Positions 52,541 through 64,000 of a stretch of 64,000 nucleotides of DNA are shown here, in pieces. Every line of letters begins with the position of its first letter. The first letter of the stretch is position 1. The translations under genes were made by a program, and so were the position numbers. Origin of the DNA: Siphonodentalium dalli (taxonomy: Eukaryota > Mollusca > Scaphopoda > Gadilida > Siphonodentaliidae); contig CP136063.1 of NCBI GenBank assembly GCA_032622095.1, positions 26,414,987 to 26,478,986 of the forward strand, written 5' to 3'. A model generated the notes under the pieces. It was not told the DNA's origin, made no database searches, and worked only from the letters and a program-made list of their open reading frames with translations.

Positions 52541-55500
52541 CGTATAAAAAGAAAGAATAATAAGCAAGCTAACGCTCCATCATGGAATAAATTGCATGTA
52601 CACAGAACAAACGGGAAAGAATTATGTTGGCATAAATCACATAGAGATGGTAAAAATAATGTTCACAGGCCATTTCATCAAAGCTTACCGCATATAAATA
52701 AAAATAAAATATCCGCGCCCGTGAAAACAAGAGCTCCATACACATCGCATAAGCCTTACGATAAGCCTTGCGATCATAAACAAACACCACCGGTGATACA
52801 ACACCAGAAAAATCTTAAATCAAATTTATCAATTCCGGAATATCAAAATAATTCAAAGTTAATGAAAGGCATAAATGCACAAGTGGCATCATCGATATTG
52901 ATTACAATAGGCACACAAAAATATCGAGCCATTCTTGATAGTGGAGCCGATATCAGTTTATGTTCATTAAAGTTTTATAACAATTTAAAATATAAACCGA
53001 AAATGCAAGAAACGCAGTTTCATGCAACATCTGCAAGTGGGGATGCACTAACCATAAATGGTTTCATCATATTAAATTTCCACATTAATAAATTAAAGGT
53101 CTCACATAAATTCTATATTTGCTCAAACATGCATCGATCTTTATTGATCGGCAGAGACTTTCTCAGTGGAAACGGCGCCAGACTATACTTCGACCGCCAA
53201 ATAATGAAGATTCGCGGAACAATCATTCCGCTAATACCAGATATTCACGTTGCAACCTTGGTCAGAATACAATCTGCCCATGTTATTCCACCAAAGACAA
53301 CGATATTAACGAAAGCGCGTATAATTGGAGGTAATAAATTGTTTGCCACGAAATTTCTGCAGGTGGAACCAATAGACGAAGGGTTTATGGGAAATGAACC
53401 TGGGTTGACAGCCGAATATACCGCAAGCAATAACAGCGAAAGTATACCTGTACTCATAAGCAATTACACAGATAAGCATTTTAATTTGCGACGTGGATGT
53501 ATTGTCGGCAGGGTGTCTGCTGTAAGGTGTGTGGAAACACCTCATCCGAATAACAATGAAATAAAAGAACAGATTAATTTGGATGATGTACAAGTTCCCG
53601 ATTCATTTAGGGACGATGTAATACCACTAATTCGTAATAATAGTGATATTTTCGCTACAAAATTAACCGAATTAGGATGTACCACGGCTGTGACCATGAA
53701 GATTCCCACGGGGGACCACCCACCAATAAGGTTAATGCCTTATCGATGCCCATTAAAAAAGCGTGAAATTCTTAGTGAAAAAATTGATGAATTATTACAA
53801 GCAAAAATAATTTCACCAGCCCCAGCAAATGAATGGTCATTTCCGTGTATGGTTCTAAAAAAAAAGGATGATTCATATCGTTTTATAGCCGACCTTCGCA
53901 GACTTAATGCTATCACAAAACCCACATTTTTCCCAATCGATCAAATCGAGGATATCTTGGCCGAAATGAGGGGAGTTAAATATATAACAGTTCTCGATTG
54001 TTTTTCTGCATATAATTGCATTCCAATACATCACGCGGATCGAAGTAAGGCAACTATAACGTGTTTTAGAGGGAATTTTTCGTTTAACCGCGCCTGCTTC
54101 GGTGCCATTGGAAGTTCTAGTGCCTTTCTTCAACTCATGAATCGTGTGTTGGAGGGGATTACAGGATGTCGCGCCTATGTCGACGATTTAATTTTGTACT
54201 CAGTGGATAAGAAGTCCCATTTAAGACTTCTTCAAGAAGTATTTGATCGCCTTAGGAAGTTTAATGTGAAATTAAAGTTAAAGAAATGTTCATTCTTTAA
54301 AACAGAATGCTCATTTTTGGGGCACATCGTTGACCAACATGATGTTAGACCAGATACTCATAAAGTGAAAGCAATTCAAAATTTAGCACCGCCAACAAAT
54401 GTGAAACAAGTGAGAAGTGTTATAGGATCATTCTCGTGGTTCCGGAAATTTATTCCTCAATTTAGTGAAATTTGTGGACCTTTGGTAGAATTAACAAAGA
54501 AAAACACAAAATTTGAATGGACGGATGATTGTGATAAGGCATTTCAAAAATTGAAATCTGATTTAACAGAAGCCACATATCTCGCATATCCAGATAAAAA
54601 TAAACCATTCATCATGTATACTGATGCCAGCGCGCATGCTATTGCAGCAGTAATTACACAGTCACGTGACCCAGGTGACCCGTGTATATCAAGATCGAAT
54701 ACGGAAAATCCTATACATTTTATTTCCGCACGGCTGAATAAATCTCAAATTCGTTCATGGAGTACATTAGAACGGGAATGCTTTGCTATTTATTGGGCAA
54801 TAAAGAAACTTCAATTTTATATCAGCGGGTCTCCGTTAATTATAAAGACTGACCACAAGGTATTAACTCATATGTTATCTGCTCCCATGGACAATAAAAA
54901 TGTCGCACGTTGGGCTGTGTGCATAGCTGCCTATAAACAGCAGATAATCCACATACCCGGCAAAGAGAATATATTTGCAGATTATTTATCACGACCGGAA
55001 AAGTTACAAACTGGTATGTCAGAGGTGCCAGATCAGTCCGACGTAACCGGCCCTGAACGAGAAGTACCAATGGATGTGGAAATAATTGACACATCTAAAT
55101 TAAACACAAAACAATATGCAAATTGTCGCATAGACAAAATTCTACCTGAAAATCAAGAAGCAATTCAGTTAGAGGGGTTTGACATGCAACTTGAACAAGA
55201 ACGCGATATCGAAGCAATAGAGATTGTTCAAAAATTAAATTCCACCAAACCACCCAGACAAATAGCAGATAAATATATAGTAATTAAAGATGTGCTATAT
55301 TTCATCAGTAATCATGATGATGATCCAGATATACGCCTATTTATTCCCGCAAATATTCGACAAGCTGTACTCAAACAATACCATGACTTAGCAGGGCATT
55401 TTTCCACAGTTAAGACTTTTGCAACAGCAAAACTTAAATATTATTGGCCAAATATGTATAGAGATATACATAATTATTGTCAAGCTTGCATGATTTGTAA

Positions 55501-56800
55501 AATGCGGAATTTATCACAACAAAAGGCCCCAATACAAGAGATGGACCGCCCGCCATTTCCGTTTGCGACAATAAGCACTGACATACAAGGACCGTTTGAA
55601 ACAACAATGTCCAATAACAAATATATTTTAACTTTTATTTGTTGTCTGACTAAATATGTCGAGGCATTTGCGATTCCCGACAAACGAGTAGAAACGGTGA
55701 TAATGATATTTTTAGATGAGGTCATTAGCAGACATGCTTGCTGTCTCAATTTAATGACTGATAACGGCTCGGAGTTCAAAAATAAAAAGATGGATCAGGT
55801 GTGCAAAGAACTAAACATCCACCATATATTCTCCAGCCCCTACCATCCAAATTCGCAGGGCTGTGTCGAGAGATCGCACGCCGTACTAAATTCTGTTATA
55901 TCAAAATTGGTATTACAAAACACACACACTTGGGACATGTATTTGTCACAAGCCTTATTTGCAATGCGTGTTCACGTAAATGATACAACAAAATTCAGTC
56001 CATTTTATTTATTATATCATAGGGAACCCACTTTAAGTCTTGATAATATTCTAAAACCCAGATTGAAATATGTAGGGGAAGACTTTACATCTATCGCTTT
56101 ACAGGAACAGCATAGAAACTTTCGTTTAGTTCTATCGCGTTTAAGATCTCAAATCAGAACACAGAGAAAGAATGAAAAAAGGACAGAGGTTTTATTTGAA
56201 ATAGGCGATCCAGTTTATTACAAATCGGGGCGAAAAACGGGTAAACTGAGTTTATCATGGCAAAGTCATTGGAATATAATTGAAAAACGTAGTAATGTCT
56301 CATTCTTAATTAAAGATCAATTAAGTGCTCGAACAGTCCGCTGTCATGCCGACAATATTCGTAAAGCCGACACTGCATGGAAAATTCCTCCCAAAGATAC
56401 AATACGTCAATTGCGAAGACAGCGATTTGTTGTAAATAGTTCTAACGAAGACCCAGAACAACCTGCGTCATCAGAATGGTCGTCTAGTGACGAAATTCCA
56501 CTTGCGCAATTAATGAAACGCAAACAACTAAGAAGGAAAAATTCTTCAAGTGACGATGACATACCGAGATTGGAGTGGGCAGATAGATTGCGCGCAAATG
56601 AGCAAAACAATAATAATTCAGATGCTTTTGCGGCCGAAACTGAAGAAATTGAAAATGTTGCCTCTGATAACATAAACCCATATGTACAAACAACTGTTTC
56701 TGACATGGATATCGATTTAAATTCGCGTTCATATGATGCATCTACACAAGCAGGCGTGAATGATATCATTCGTGTTATAAGCACACGGGAAACAAAATAG
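52499..56800 (+). CDS. pol polyprotein (protease, reverse transcriptase, RNase H, integrase)
   Basis: Open over more than 1,400 codons; expressed by -1 frameshift, so no ATG is needed. Retroviral-type protease: AILDSGADISLCS and LLIGRDFL. RT: FIADLRRLNAITKPT, ITVLDCFSAYNCI (first Asp) and CRAYVDDLILYS (catalytic VDD). RNase H: IMYTDASAHAIAAVI, STLERECFAIYWAI and IKTDHKVLTHML. Integrase: HHCC finger ending CQACMICK, ISTDIQGPFE (D), LMTDNGSEFKN (D), NSQGCVERSHAVL (E). The C-terminal tail is acidic and Ser-rich; there is no chromodomain. The order protease-RT-RNase H-integrase defines Ty3/Gypsy. All catalytic residues are present. Confidence 0.95.
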   Translation, partial: KLKHSTQSGASEWNRIKRKNNKQANAPSWNKLHVHRTNGKELCWHKSHRDGKNNVHRPFHQSLPHINKNKISAPVKTRAPYTSHKPYDKPCDHKQTPPVIQHQKNLKSNLSIPEYQNNSKLMKGINAQVASSILITIGTQKYRAILDSGADISLCSLKFYNNLKYKPKMQETQFHATSASGDALTINGFIILNFHINKLKVSHKFYICSNMHRSLLIGRDFLSGNGARLYFDRQIMKIRGTIIPLIPDIHVATLVRIQSAHVIPPKTTILTKARIIGGNKLFATKFLQVEPIDEGFMGNEPGLTAEYTASNNSESIPVLISNYTDKHFNLRRGCIVGRVSAVRCVETPHPNNNEIKEQINLDDVQVPDSFRDDVIPLIRNNSDIFATKLTELGCTTAVTMKIPTGDHPPIRLMPYRCPLKKREILSEKIDELLQAKIISPAPANEWSFPCMVLKKKDDSYRFIADLRRLNAITKPTFFPIDQIEDILAEMRGVKYITVLDCFSAYNCIPIHHADRSKATITCFRGNFSFNRACFGAIGSSSAFLQLMNRVLEGITGCRAYVDDLILYSVDKKSHLRLLQEVFDRLRKFNVKLKLKKCSFFKTECSFLGHIVDQHDVRPDTHKVKAIQNLAPPTNVKQVRSVIGSFSWFRKFIPQFSEICGPLVELTKKNTKFEWTDDCDKAFQKLKSDLTEATYLAYPDKNKPFIMYTDASAHAIAAVITQSRDPGDPCISRSNTENPIHFISARLNKSQIRSWSTLERECFAIYWAIKKLQFYISGSPLIIKTDHKVLTHMLSAPMDNKNVARWAVCIAAYKQQIIHIPGKENIFADYLSRPEKLQTGMSEVPDQSDVTGPEREVPMDVEIIDTSKLNTKQYANCRIDKILPENQEAIQLEGFDMQLEQERDIEAIEIVQKLNSTKPPRQIADKYIVIKDVLYFISNHDDDPDIRLFIPANIRQAVLKQYHDLAGHFSTVKTFATAKLKYYWPNMYRDIHNYCQACMICKMRNLSQQKAPIQEMDRPPFPFATISTDIQGPFETTMSNNKYILTFICCLTKYVEAFAIPDKRVETVIMIFLDEVISRHACCLNLMTDNGSEFKNKKMDQVCKELNIHHIFSSPYHPNSQGCVERSHAVLNSVISKLVLQNTHTWDMYLSQALFAMRVHVNDTTKFSPFYLLYHREPTLSLDNILKPRLKYVGEDFTSIALQEQHRNFRLVLSRLRSQIRTQRKNEKRTEVLFEIGDPVYYKSGRKTGKLSLSWQSHWNIIEKRSNVSFLIKDQLSARTVRCHADNIRKADTAWKIPPKDTIRQLRRQRFVVNSSNEDPEQPASSEWSSSDEIPLAQLMKRKQLRRKNSSSDDDIPRLEWADRLRANEQNNNNSDAFAAETEEIENVASDNINPYVQTTVSDMDIDLNSRSYDASTQAGVNDIIRVISTRETK

Positions 56801-59337
56801 ACAATTTGTCCGACAGAATTAATATCAGGATTCCATTAAAGTCATACTTACCAGTATAAATGTGCAACAGTTATGCATCCGTAAATAATTATATATTGTA
56901 ATCCTGACGGAATAACAAACAATGTATAACAAAATCCTGAATGTTCACTTTCCGTATAACAAAGGAATAGAACTGATAAACAATTGAACTAAATAACACA
57001 AACATGATTTAAATCATAGTCTTAATATTCGTAGTCTACGCGGGTCTAACATAAATATATCCAACATTGTGCCACTGCACGCTTAAATTAGTGCCGACAA
57101 CACATGCAAACCTTTCTGTATACAAAGCATGAGGTTTACTTGATTTCTGTATCTGGACAACGGGTCCAGGAATATCGTGTAAAGCTATTGAGATGATAAA
57201 TTTGCACATACAATTGAACTGACCAGCATGATTATTGCATAGACTCCATAACTCAGCTGACATGCGTGTTATGTAGGTTATTGTATAGGTCAGCACCGCG
57301 ATGAGTTGCCAATTGACCATACATACAATACAACGTTCAATCGTAGCTGTCATCATAATAAAAATAGATTATCATTAATCGTCATTGACCATGCATCCTT
57401 AGCATACAATTTGTGGACGCACGAAGCATTACCCAGATGGATTGAATATAGGTATAGCGGAATTTCGAGTGGTGTGCACAACTCACGGATTCCTGGTTTG
57501 ACTTGAAATACGCAGGGATATTTAACCCTGGTGTTGGTAATGGAATGCTAAGCGTTATTAAATAAGAATGGTCGTTCGATGGATTATACCAAGCACAAGT
57601 ATAATACTATTTTATTCACTCTGTAAACCGCATATTGAGTTTAGTTTACAATGATAAATATGACAATATAATATAATATGATATAGATAGCCGAGAAGTA
57701 CATGTATGTGGTATTTCATTACCACGTGATTGTTCATAAATAGCTGCGAATAGTTTAACGAAATCGCAATCATCTACTGATTGGTTCTAATTCTACTGGA
57801 ATGGTGAACGATAATTCACCCGATTTTAACAATAATTTCACACCAAAATAATTACACGATTGTTGATTATAAATATCGTCGCGGCAGGCATGTTTGGTTA
57901 TCGCACAGCAATTGTATTCAGCGACAATTACATTTTTTATGAAATTTTATGGCGTGATATACATATATCTAGCGGTTCCCTTTAATGTCATGATTCAAGA
58001 CATATTTTTAACTCCTACGATCACATTTTATTGATCATAAACCCAATTCCCTTAATGTCCATATCCCTCATTCATTGCATGACCATTTTTCTTTACATTT
58101 TATGGAAATGCTCTACGAACAGGTTCAAAATTTATGAAAATGCAAATTGCATTGGCGAGTCACTGATTTTGTTTCATGATTCGTACTTTGGACATATTTT
58201 GGTTTCAAGATGCTTATTAGCTATTGTGGGTTTATTGTGTTCTTTTTACAAACACATTATTTAGACTTCGTGTCATTTATGACGAACTAAATGGGTTCGC
58301 CAAACACGATCAATGGTTGGTACTGTAAGTCAGGCTAATGACGTCAGACGCGCTGGACCATCCAATATACACCGTGCTGACATACCAGACACGCAGACCG
58401 GACCAGACATTGGTGTTTCAACCACATCTACCGACACCGCTGAAAATCTTCGACCGTTCATGATACTGTCCTCACAAGATTATCGGACATAGCTATTCCA
58501 CCGACTGTCCAAAATAAACACTCGTTGCTGCATTTCCTCGTTCGGCGTCTTGTATACAGTCGTTGTTTCAACGCTGACGCCGCCACAGCTCCTTAGATGA
58601 TAACTAAATGACGCATATGCTGCCAGATCGTTCATGAACATCGCTGATACGTTTGATATACATTGGCATAAAATAATTGACATTTGATCGCAACTGTACA
58701 CTGCTGTTACATGTACACCGATCATTACACGTTACGTCATTGACTCCACGTCGCTTGCTGACTAAGACCAGAGATGTCACAGACGCTATCCTGTGAAGCT
58801 ACATATACCTTCCCAACTGATGAGTATATCGGTTACTACACATTCTCACGCCGCACGGACAATAACATTTATCATCCTTAATTGTTGCTGTCAATTAACT
58901 GTATCCTGCATGTGTGATTATTCTCTACTTCACACACCAGTGTTCTACATGGTGTTGATTATCCGACCTTGGATACAATCGTTTGCCGATTATCTATTGG
59001 ACACATATCTCATGTATACCCGCCAAGCCAGAACTTCTATAAGACATTCTTGGATAAATAAACTGTTCGCTGATAAACCAGTGCTCCAGTGACTTACTGT
59101 TCGATGCTAATCCAGTAACCTAGTGACATACTGTTAACCAGACTCGCCATGGATAAATAACTCTCGTTTCGTTTGCTGTTGAGTTTTTATGTATGAATAT
59201 CCATGTGTTGATTTTTTTTAGGTTCGCGTTCGCGATTATAGATCCTAGATTCCAACTATCTTCTGTACACTCGGACTTTTACCACACTTTTAATTTGTAA
59301 CTACATGTAGTTACAAATTTATGTAGCGAGGGGAGTC
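56801..59337 (+). other. 2.5-kb non-coding 3' region of the LTR element
   Basis: No env-like frame on + has more than 100 codons. Two minus frames (57036-57356, 106 codons; 58480-58725, 81 codons) have no domain. A perfect 28-bp palindrome AATTTGTAACTACA/TGTAGTTACAAATT lies just before the polypurine tract. Such a long 3' segment may hold antisense or regulatory functions, or captured sequence. Confidence 0.6.
59328..59335 (+). promoter_or_regulatory. polypurine tract
   Basis: GAGGGGAG, two bases before the 3' LTR, as expected for plus-strand priming. Confidence 0.7.
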
Positions 59338-59872
59338 TGTCCGATAGTACATATGATAGTTATGTGTTGTTATATGTGTTCCTGGAATCTAGGATAAACT
59401 TCCTTTCCCCAGTGATTGTAACTGCTAGGGTTAATTGTATAGATAAGCACAATACATAGAAGACAGATTATATATAGTGTAGAAACACACACGCATTATT
59501 AACAAGATCACATTCTTAAGTGGTTATGACTGGTAACAACCATTGTATAAGTTAGGGTGGATAAAGCCAGTATCATTCTATAAGACAGTATATAGTGATA
59601 CACGTCATATCCAAGTGTATCATGTATCTCGGACCTTATTTAAGAGGCATGATACACCAGAGGTGGGAATAACTACCCGTGCTCTGAAGCGGGAGCTTCA
59701 CTTATCCGACAACCTTGCTACTATACCAATACCTCTATTCTTCCGCCTATGTACTGTGCTTATCGAGAAAGACTTATACATATATATAAAGTATGAAGAT
59801 CTATGAACCAGTTATTGTTATCAATGTTCCCGACACGGCCAATTCAACATCTAAACCCTAGACACCGGGACA
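59338..59872 (+). repeat. 3' LTR
   Basis: 535 bp, same as 50479-51013 except for one visible substitution. Followed by CCAT, the target duplication. Confidence 0.95.
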
Positions 59873-60085
59873 CCATGTATGTCTGCCAATGTGTCAGGAA
59901 GAATTTATTTCTGCTGTGCATTTGGTTTCACTTCAGGATAGGGTGGTTTTGGTTCAGCTCTTTGAAACACATCCTCATTGCTTATATGGTAGCAGAAACT
60001 ACTCCTGTATTGCCATGTGATCATATAGACCCATAATAGGTTCGTTAAGCTTTCTGAGCATTTGTGAATTCAGACCTTCCAGGAG

Positions 60086-60900
60086 TCACATATGGCATAT
60101 TCTGCCAATATCTGTGTTCTCTACCATAGCTGGTGCCTGATCCGTGCTGCTTGTCGCGGTATAAGTGGGCTCGTGATCATCAGTTTCAATAGTTCCAATT
60201 CCTTCTGGGGAATTTGTGTTGATGTGCTCTGACAAGTGACGAGAAGATACTATATCTGGCAGAGTTTCCGATGAGTTAGATGATACAACTCGGTATGCCT
60301 TATTCGTTTCGTTGGACTCAATGATCAGCAGCTCGTGTGCTACATCATTTATGTAACATATGGTATTTATCTTCCGATAAGTAGTGATACAGTTTCTTGA
60401 GCGCATGGAAACTGTTGCTCCAGTACCAATCAGAAACCTCACTAGCTGCCCATACATATTGCAATCTAAATACAGCCCACCTCGTCAGAAGAGCTGTATC
60501 TAACAAACTCGTTGGAGTTACGATGTCCACTTGTGTTCTGCTGGTCTCCCCTACCACGATATGCATTATGGCACATGTTGCGTGGATTGTGAGAAGTTCT
60601 GCAACTGGTGCGTTCTTTGTATTCGTTTGTGTTATAATCAGGATTATCAATATAATTATGTCTCCATTGTCTATCGTCACGACAGTCCCTCCAGGACTCA
60701 TTTGTGTTATCCCTTTTCTCCTTGTTTTGGTTCTCCAAGTTTGTCATTCTTTGTTAATCTCCCCTTTACACCTCTTCACATCAGTCAGTGTTTGTTTTAT
60801 CTCCTTCATCTCAGAGATGGACTGTGATGTCTCGGACGGTTGTGACGGTTATTTTTGCTTTGCGTTGGGTCTGCTTCATTTACTGCCCTAGCAAAGTGTT
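60086..60900 (-). pseudogene. old LTR-retrotransposon gag/protease remnant
   Basis: Three minus frames cover a degraded sequence. The last (60457-60086) begins MYGQLVRFLIGTGATVSM, which fits a retroviral-type protease start L-D-T-G-A, with Gly in place of the catalytic Asp. The preceding frame (60747-60466), DNTNESWRDCRDDRQWRHN with Arg/Asn/Ser-rich sequence, fits a gag C-terminus. At least two frameshifts. Unrelated in sequence to the intact element beside it; the young LTR element inserted next to this relic. Confidence 0.5.
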
Positions 60901-61039
60901 TAGCCCTATGTTTTTCAGACTCGGCAAAAGCCTCTAATTCAACTTATGCTCTTATGTCTTATGCTCTCACCAAGAGAGCCCAGTCGTGCTTGTTGTACAA
61001 TGAGCCGTATATATATCTGGATCATCCAACCGGTTGCAG

Positions 61040-61152
61040 GACGTTTCGGCACCTGGACGTTTCGGCACTTGGTTTTCGAGACGTTTCGGCACTTGGTTGT
61101 TTCGGCCCAGGTACTTGGACGTTTCGGCACTTCATCGAAGACGTTTCGGCAC
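61040..61152 (+). repeat. cluster of GACGTTTCGGCAC words
   Basis: Five exact copies of GACGTTTCGGCAC start at 61040, 61056, 61080, 61118 and 61140, plus a partial one near 61097. Spacing is irregular (16-38 bp), so it is not a simple tandem array. No gene here. Confidence 0.85.
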
Positions 61153-61382
61153 TTATTTGATTTACTTTTCATATATAATATTGACTTTGATGTTGCATTT
61201 ATATTTGCCGTTTGTTATAATTCGGTATAGTACATACTGAAGCGTGTTTACACTGTCAAGTAGTTCCAAACCATCCAACGTCGTCAGAAACACCAACCGC
61301 ACGCGACAAGCACAACGACCAGATGACCCTGCCACATGTCATGAATAGGAAATTCTTATATGTATTGTACTACTATAATGGT
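61153..61382. other. spacer; no gene
   Basis: Short AT-rich stretch between the word cluster and the right outer arm. Nothing recognised. Confidence 0.5.
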
Positions 61383-64000
61383 AGTTCGTACCAACAACCC
61401 ATTTGGGAAAAGTAACGACGTGGTCACCGCTACTGAAGAATTTAACAAAAGTTCACTAAGCACATGTTCGTCGATTGATATAAAGATTGGACACCCCTCT
61501 GATACACATTTCGCAATGCTGCACATTTGACATAAAACGTCTAAACGGTTGTTTGATGGTGTACGTGTAAGCGGAATGGTCATGTGAGTCAGGTGATTTC
61601 GTTGGTAATGGCAACACATGTTACAAGTTACATGCATGTACTGTGGCTGAACCTGGTTATTAACAAACACTAAACCACCCAATATATATAATCTTATACA
61701 ACTGTGAAGCTATATTATGCGAAGTAAACATATACAATGGTGTAATTTCTTCAACTCAAGTAACTATCAAACGCCTCAGCTTGATAATGTATGTGTATAA
61801 TGCATAAATGTGTATAGGAATATTCCGTGTTTGTCTCATCTTGCAATGTATTGTACTGTTGGGGCGATGGGTGCAATAACGTAACCAAACAAATGTGACA
61901 GAAGATGATACAATCCGAAAACATTCATATGCATTATGTGTCTCGTCAACTCTTGAGAGTTTGCCCTGAGTTATTGTTCAAAATGGAATTGAATTATCAC
62001 ACATCTAGAGGGGAAAAACAAGTTTATATTTCACGATTTTCGGTCTACTTTCATCAGAAAACTCCGAAATGTTGCCATCTGTGAATTATACCATGGCGTT
62101 ATCATAATGTATATATCGAAGTGGGTAGACTTCAATATAATAGCACAAAATAATCGGAGTGGTGCTTTTGTATTCTGCCATACCGAAATTTCTAAAACTG
62201 ATTTTGTTTCTTCTTAATTTTGGGGTGGGGGTAACACAATATACCACCACATAGCATCTATGGCAAATAATGACATCCTTATCCTACAATCATGTGCATA
62301 ATATATTTCCACAAGTTTTCTATATTATATACGGGATTTCAATTCAATGCAATACTGAATAATCGCCTATTAAGAGGGGCGAAACAACTGAAAATGAATG
62401 ATTTTTGTCTATTTTCCACGTAAATTTAAGAATTTTTCACATTTATCACCAAAATCATGGCATTTCATTACTTTTATTTATAACTGCTATATCGTACTAC
62501 AAACATATCCCGAATACCTGTGCTTTTGTATTCATTTGTGCCGAATTCCCTAAAACGGTGACTTTTTTATAAATTTTGGGGTGAGGGTTGAAATAATCTT
62601 ACATAACACATCACGTGTTAAATATGATGACATATTCAGCATACTGTCGTATGCGGTATATATATACGCACTTTTCTAGACTATATACGATATCCCCGGT
62701 CAAAACAATATTGATCTATCGCCCATTAAGAGAGGCAAAAAAATGAAAAATTGCGCTGTTTTGTCTATTTTTACAATAAATCTAAAAAAAATCTTCGTAA
62801 TATCAGAGAAATCGTACCACTATCATAGTAAATATTTATAGGTATATAGACTACAATATTTTAGCACAAAATATTCGCGTTTCTATACTTTTATTTCTCA
62901 TTTTGCCGAATTTTACAAAACCAGGGATTTTTGCTGAGTTTTGGCACTTAATCAGCTAAAAATCATCTTTTGCATCATTTGTATATTTCACACCGGGTCC
63001 TATCCGATGCGGAATGTCATAACCTTCAAAATGATGTATCACAAGCCCGTGTGTGGTGCCGATGGACTAAACTCCTACTTCTAGTGAGCTTTTTGAGTTT
63101 GTCCGCTCTACTATTGGTAGTCCATCTTTGTCATCAACTTATGCTACATAATTCTGATATCGCCATTGGCATTTCAATTATAAACACCAATGTTCTAAAC
63201 AAATTAGCATCACTAAATTGAAAATAACAGAATATTAACATATTTTGATCACCTCGTTCAATTTTGCTGAAGAATTAAAATTTCACAAACTCACTAATTT
63301 TATACAGAAAATGGAACTTTTATTCAAAATAACATAAAAAAATACCAACATTGGTCTTTAAAATCAAAATGATCCTTTATTCCGAAAGTAGATGTTCCAG
63401 GGAATGTTATAAAGGTCAATACTATTGTTGTAGTTGATTGTCGGTTTGTATCGATAAACTTTTCATGAAATTTCAAGGAATATACACACATTTATTCTGA
63501 AATATCAGAGTCGTTTCCATGACAACCAAATCAACGCCCAACCATATAAGCCATCCAGTCGGGTAGGCAACATCAAGATCTTCAAAATGACATATCACAG
63601 TCCATTTGATCGTGTGTTGTTCTCAACCAGCACTGCGATTCCAAAAATCACAATTTTCTCACTAAAAAAAACCCAAAATTACCCAAAAACGGCGTTCCAA
63701 CCACCATACTGACTCATATCTCCAATAGGAACGCTCAGCTGAGTTCACATACCGTCCTTATACCATTAAACTAGAATTGACTTAAAATGAAAATGAATGT
63801 TGAAAAATGCAGCCTTCCATTATTCGATCGATGGCATTTATTGACAATACCGTCGATATTTGACAATACTTTTGGGAGCCAGTTTCCACGACAACCGCAC
63901 CACTTTCAAATCCGATAGTAGGTCATATCAGTTAGCCTAAATCCTCACCTTTCCAAAGATACCAAATTTTTTTAAAAGTACGGTGGGTATATTAAATCGA
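61383..64000 (-). repeat. outer inverted repeat, right arm (runs off the window)
   Basis: The inverse of 48092-49815 followed by 37253-38155. At 63108-63115 the two parts are joined directly (CCGCTCTACTATTGGTAGTC), the site into which the 9.9-kb element was inserted in the left arm. The arm has not ended at 64000. No supported gene. Confidence 0.9.

Larger units (their letters stand above)
50479..59872 (+). mobile_element. Ty3/Gypsy-type LTR retrotransposon, nearly intact
   Basis: 9.4 kb with 535-bp LTRs, target duplication CCAT (50475-50478 and 59873-59876), primer-binding site, gag, -1 frameshift signal, pol in the order protease, RT, RNase H, integrase, and a polypurine tract. The two LTRs differ at one position that I can see (GGTAGCAACC against GGTAACAACC), so insertion is recent. 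One base seems lost in gag; pol is open. A 2.5-kb non-coding region follows pol. Confidence 0.95.

Noticed and set aside
58793-59092. env-like gene of the LTR element (99-codon frame on +)
   Set aside because: Some hydrophobic residues but no signal peptide plus TM layout and far too short; not supported.

Overview
The window is eukaryotic, AT-rich DNA built almost entirely of nested mobile elements. No intact host gene is visible. A marine mollusc, most likely a bivalve, is my best guess. The grounds are the dispersed repeat ending in GACGTTAAACATCAATCAAT and the mix of Polinton, Harbinger, Ty3-type LTR and LINE relics. This is inference, not proof.

Layout. 1-5.3 kb: short dispersed repeats, a TTAA-flanked piggyBac-like MITE (4149-4609) and a 27-bp tandem repeat. 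5.35-7.8 kb: a PIF/Harbinger relic with a transposase N-terminal fragment on + and a Myb/SANT-like gene on - that is interrupted by a 30-bp minisatellite. About 7.9-24.06 kb: a Polinton/Maverick (virus-like DNA transposon). On the minus strand it carries, in transcription order, pPolB, a small ORF, packaging ATPase, three small virion-type ORFs, integrase plus chromodomain, a two-TM protein, penton-type minor capsid, a pVI-like protein, major capsid, a small ORF and an adenain-type protease. On + it carries a CCHC protein. Several genes carry one or two stops or frameshifts, so the copy is recently dead. Its right part (20.7-24.06 kb) holds two divergent gene pairs. They share the same bidirectional promoter and the same 3' ends but have unrelated coding sequences, and each gene ends in a perfect or near-perfect replication-dependent histone-type 3' stem-loop 19-22 nt after its stop codon. 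This is the most novel feature of the window.

24.6-37.2 kb: gene-free repeat fields, palindromes and a 2.3-kb tandem block flanked by inverted repeats. 37.25-64 kb: a giant nested inverted repeat. The outer arms (37253-49815 and 61383 to beyond the window end) enclose a young LTR retrotransposon (50479-59872; two 535-bp LTRs with one visible difference, CCAT target duplication, gag with a -1 frameshift signal, and an open pol). The left outer arm is split by a 9.9-kb element (38156-48091) with about 2.9-kb terminal inverted repeats. The right outer arm keeps the unoccupied site. Inside that element, only the right inverted repeat holds a 5'-truncated LINE (43451-46312); the left repeat keeps the empty LINE target. 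The order of events can therefore be read directly.

How the genes work together: the Polinton genes form a protein-primed replication module (pPolB), an integration module (integrase plus chromodomain) and a virion module (ATPase, capsids, protease). The LTR element encodes a standard Gag-Pol. The histone-type 3' ends would tie expression of the Polinton accessory genes to S phase, which is an inference. Spans with no call hold no gene that I can support.
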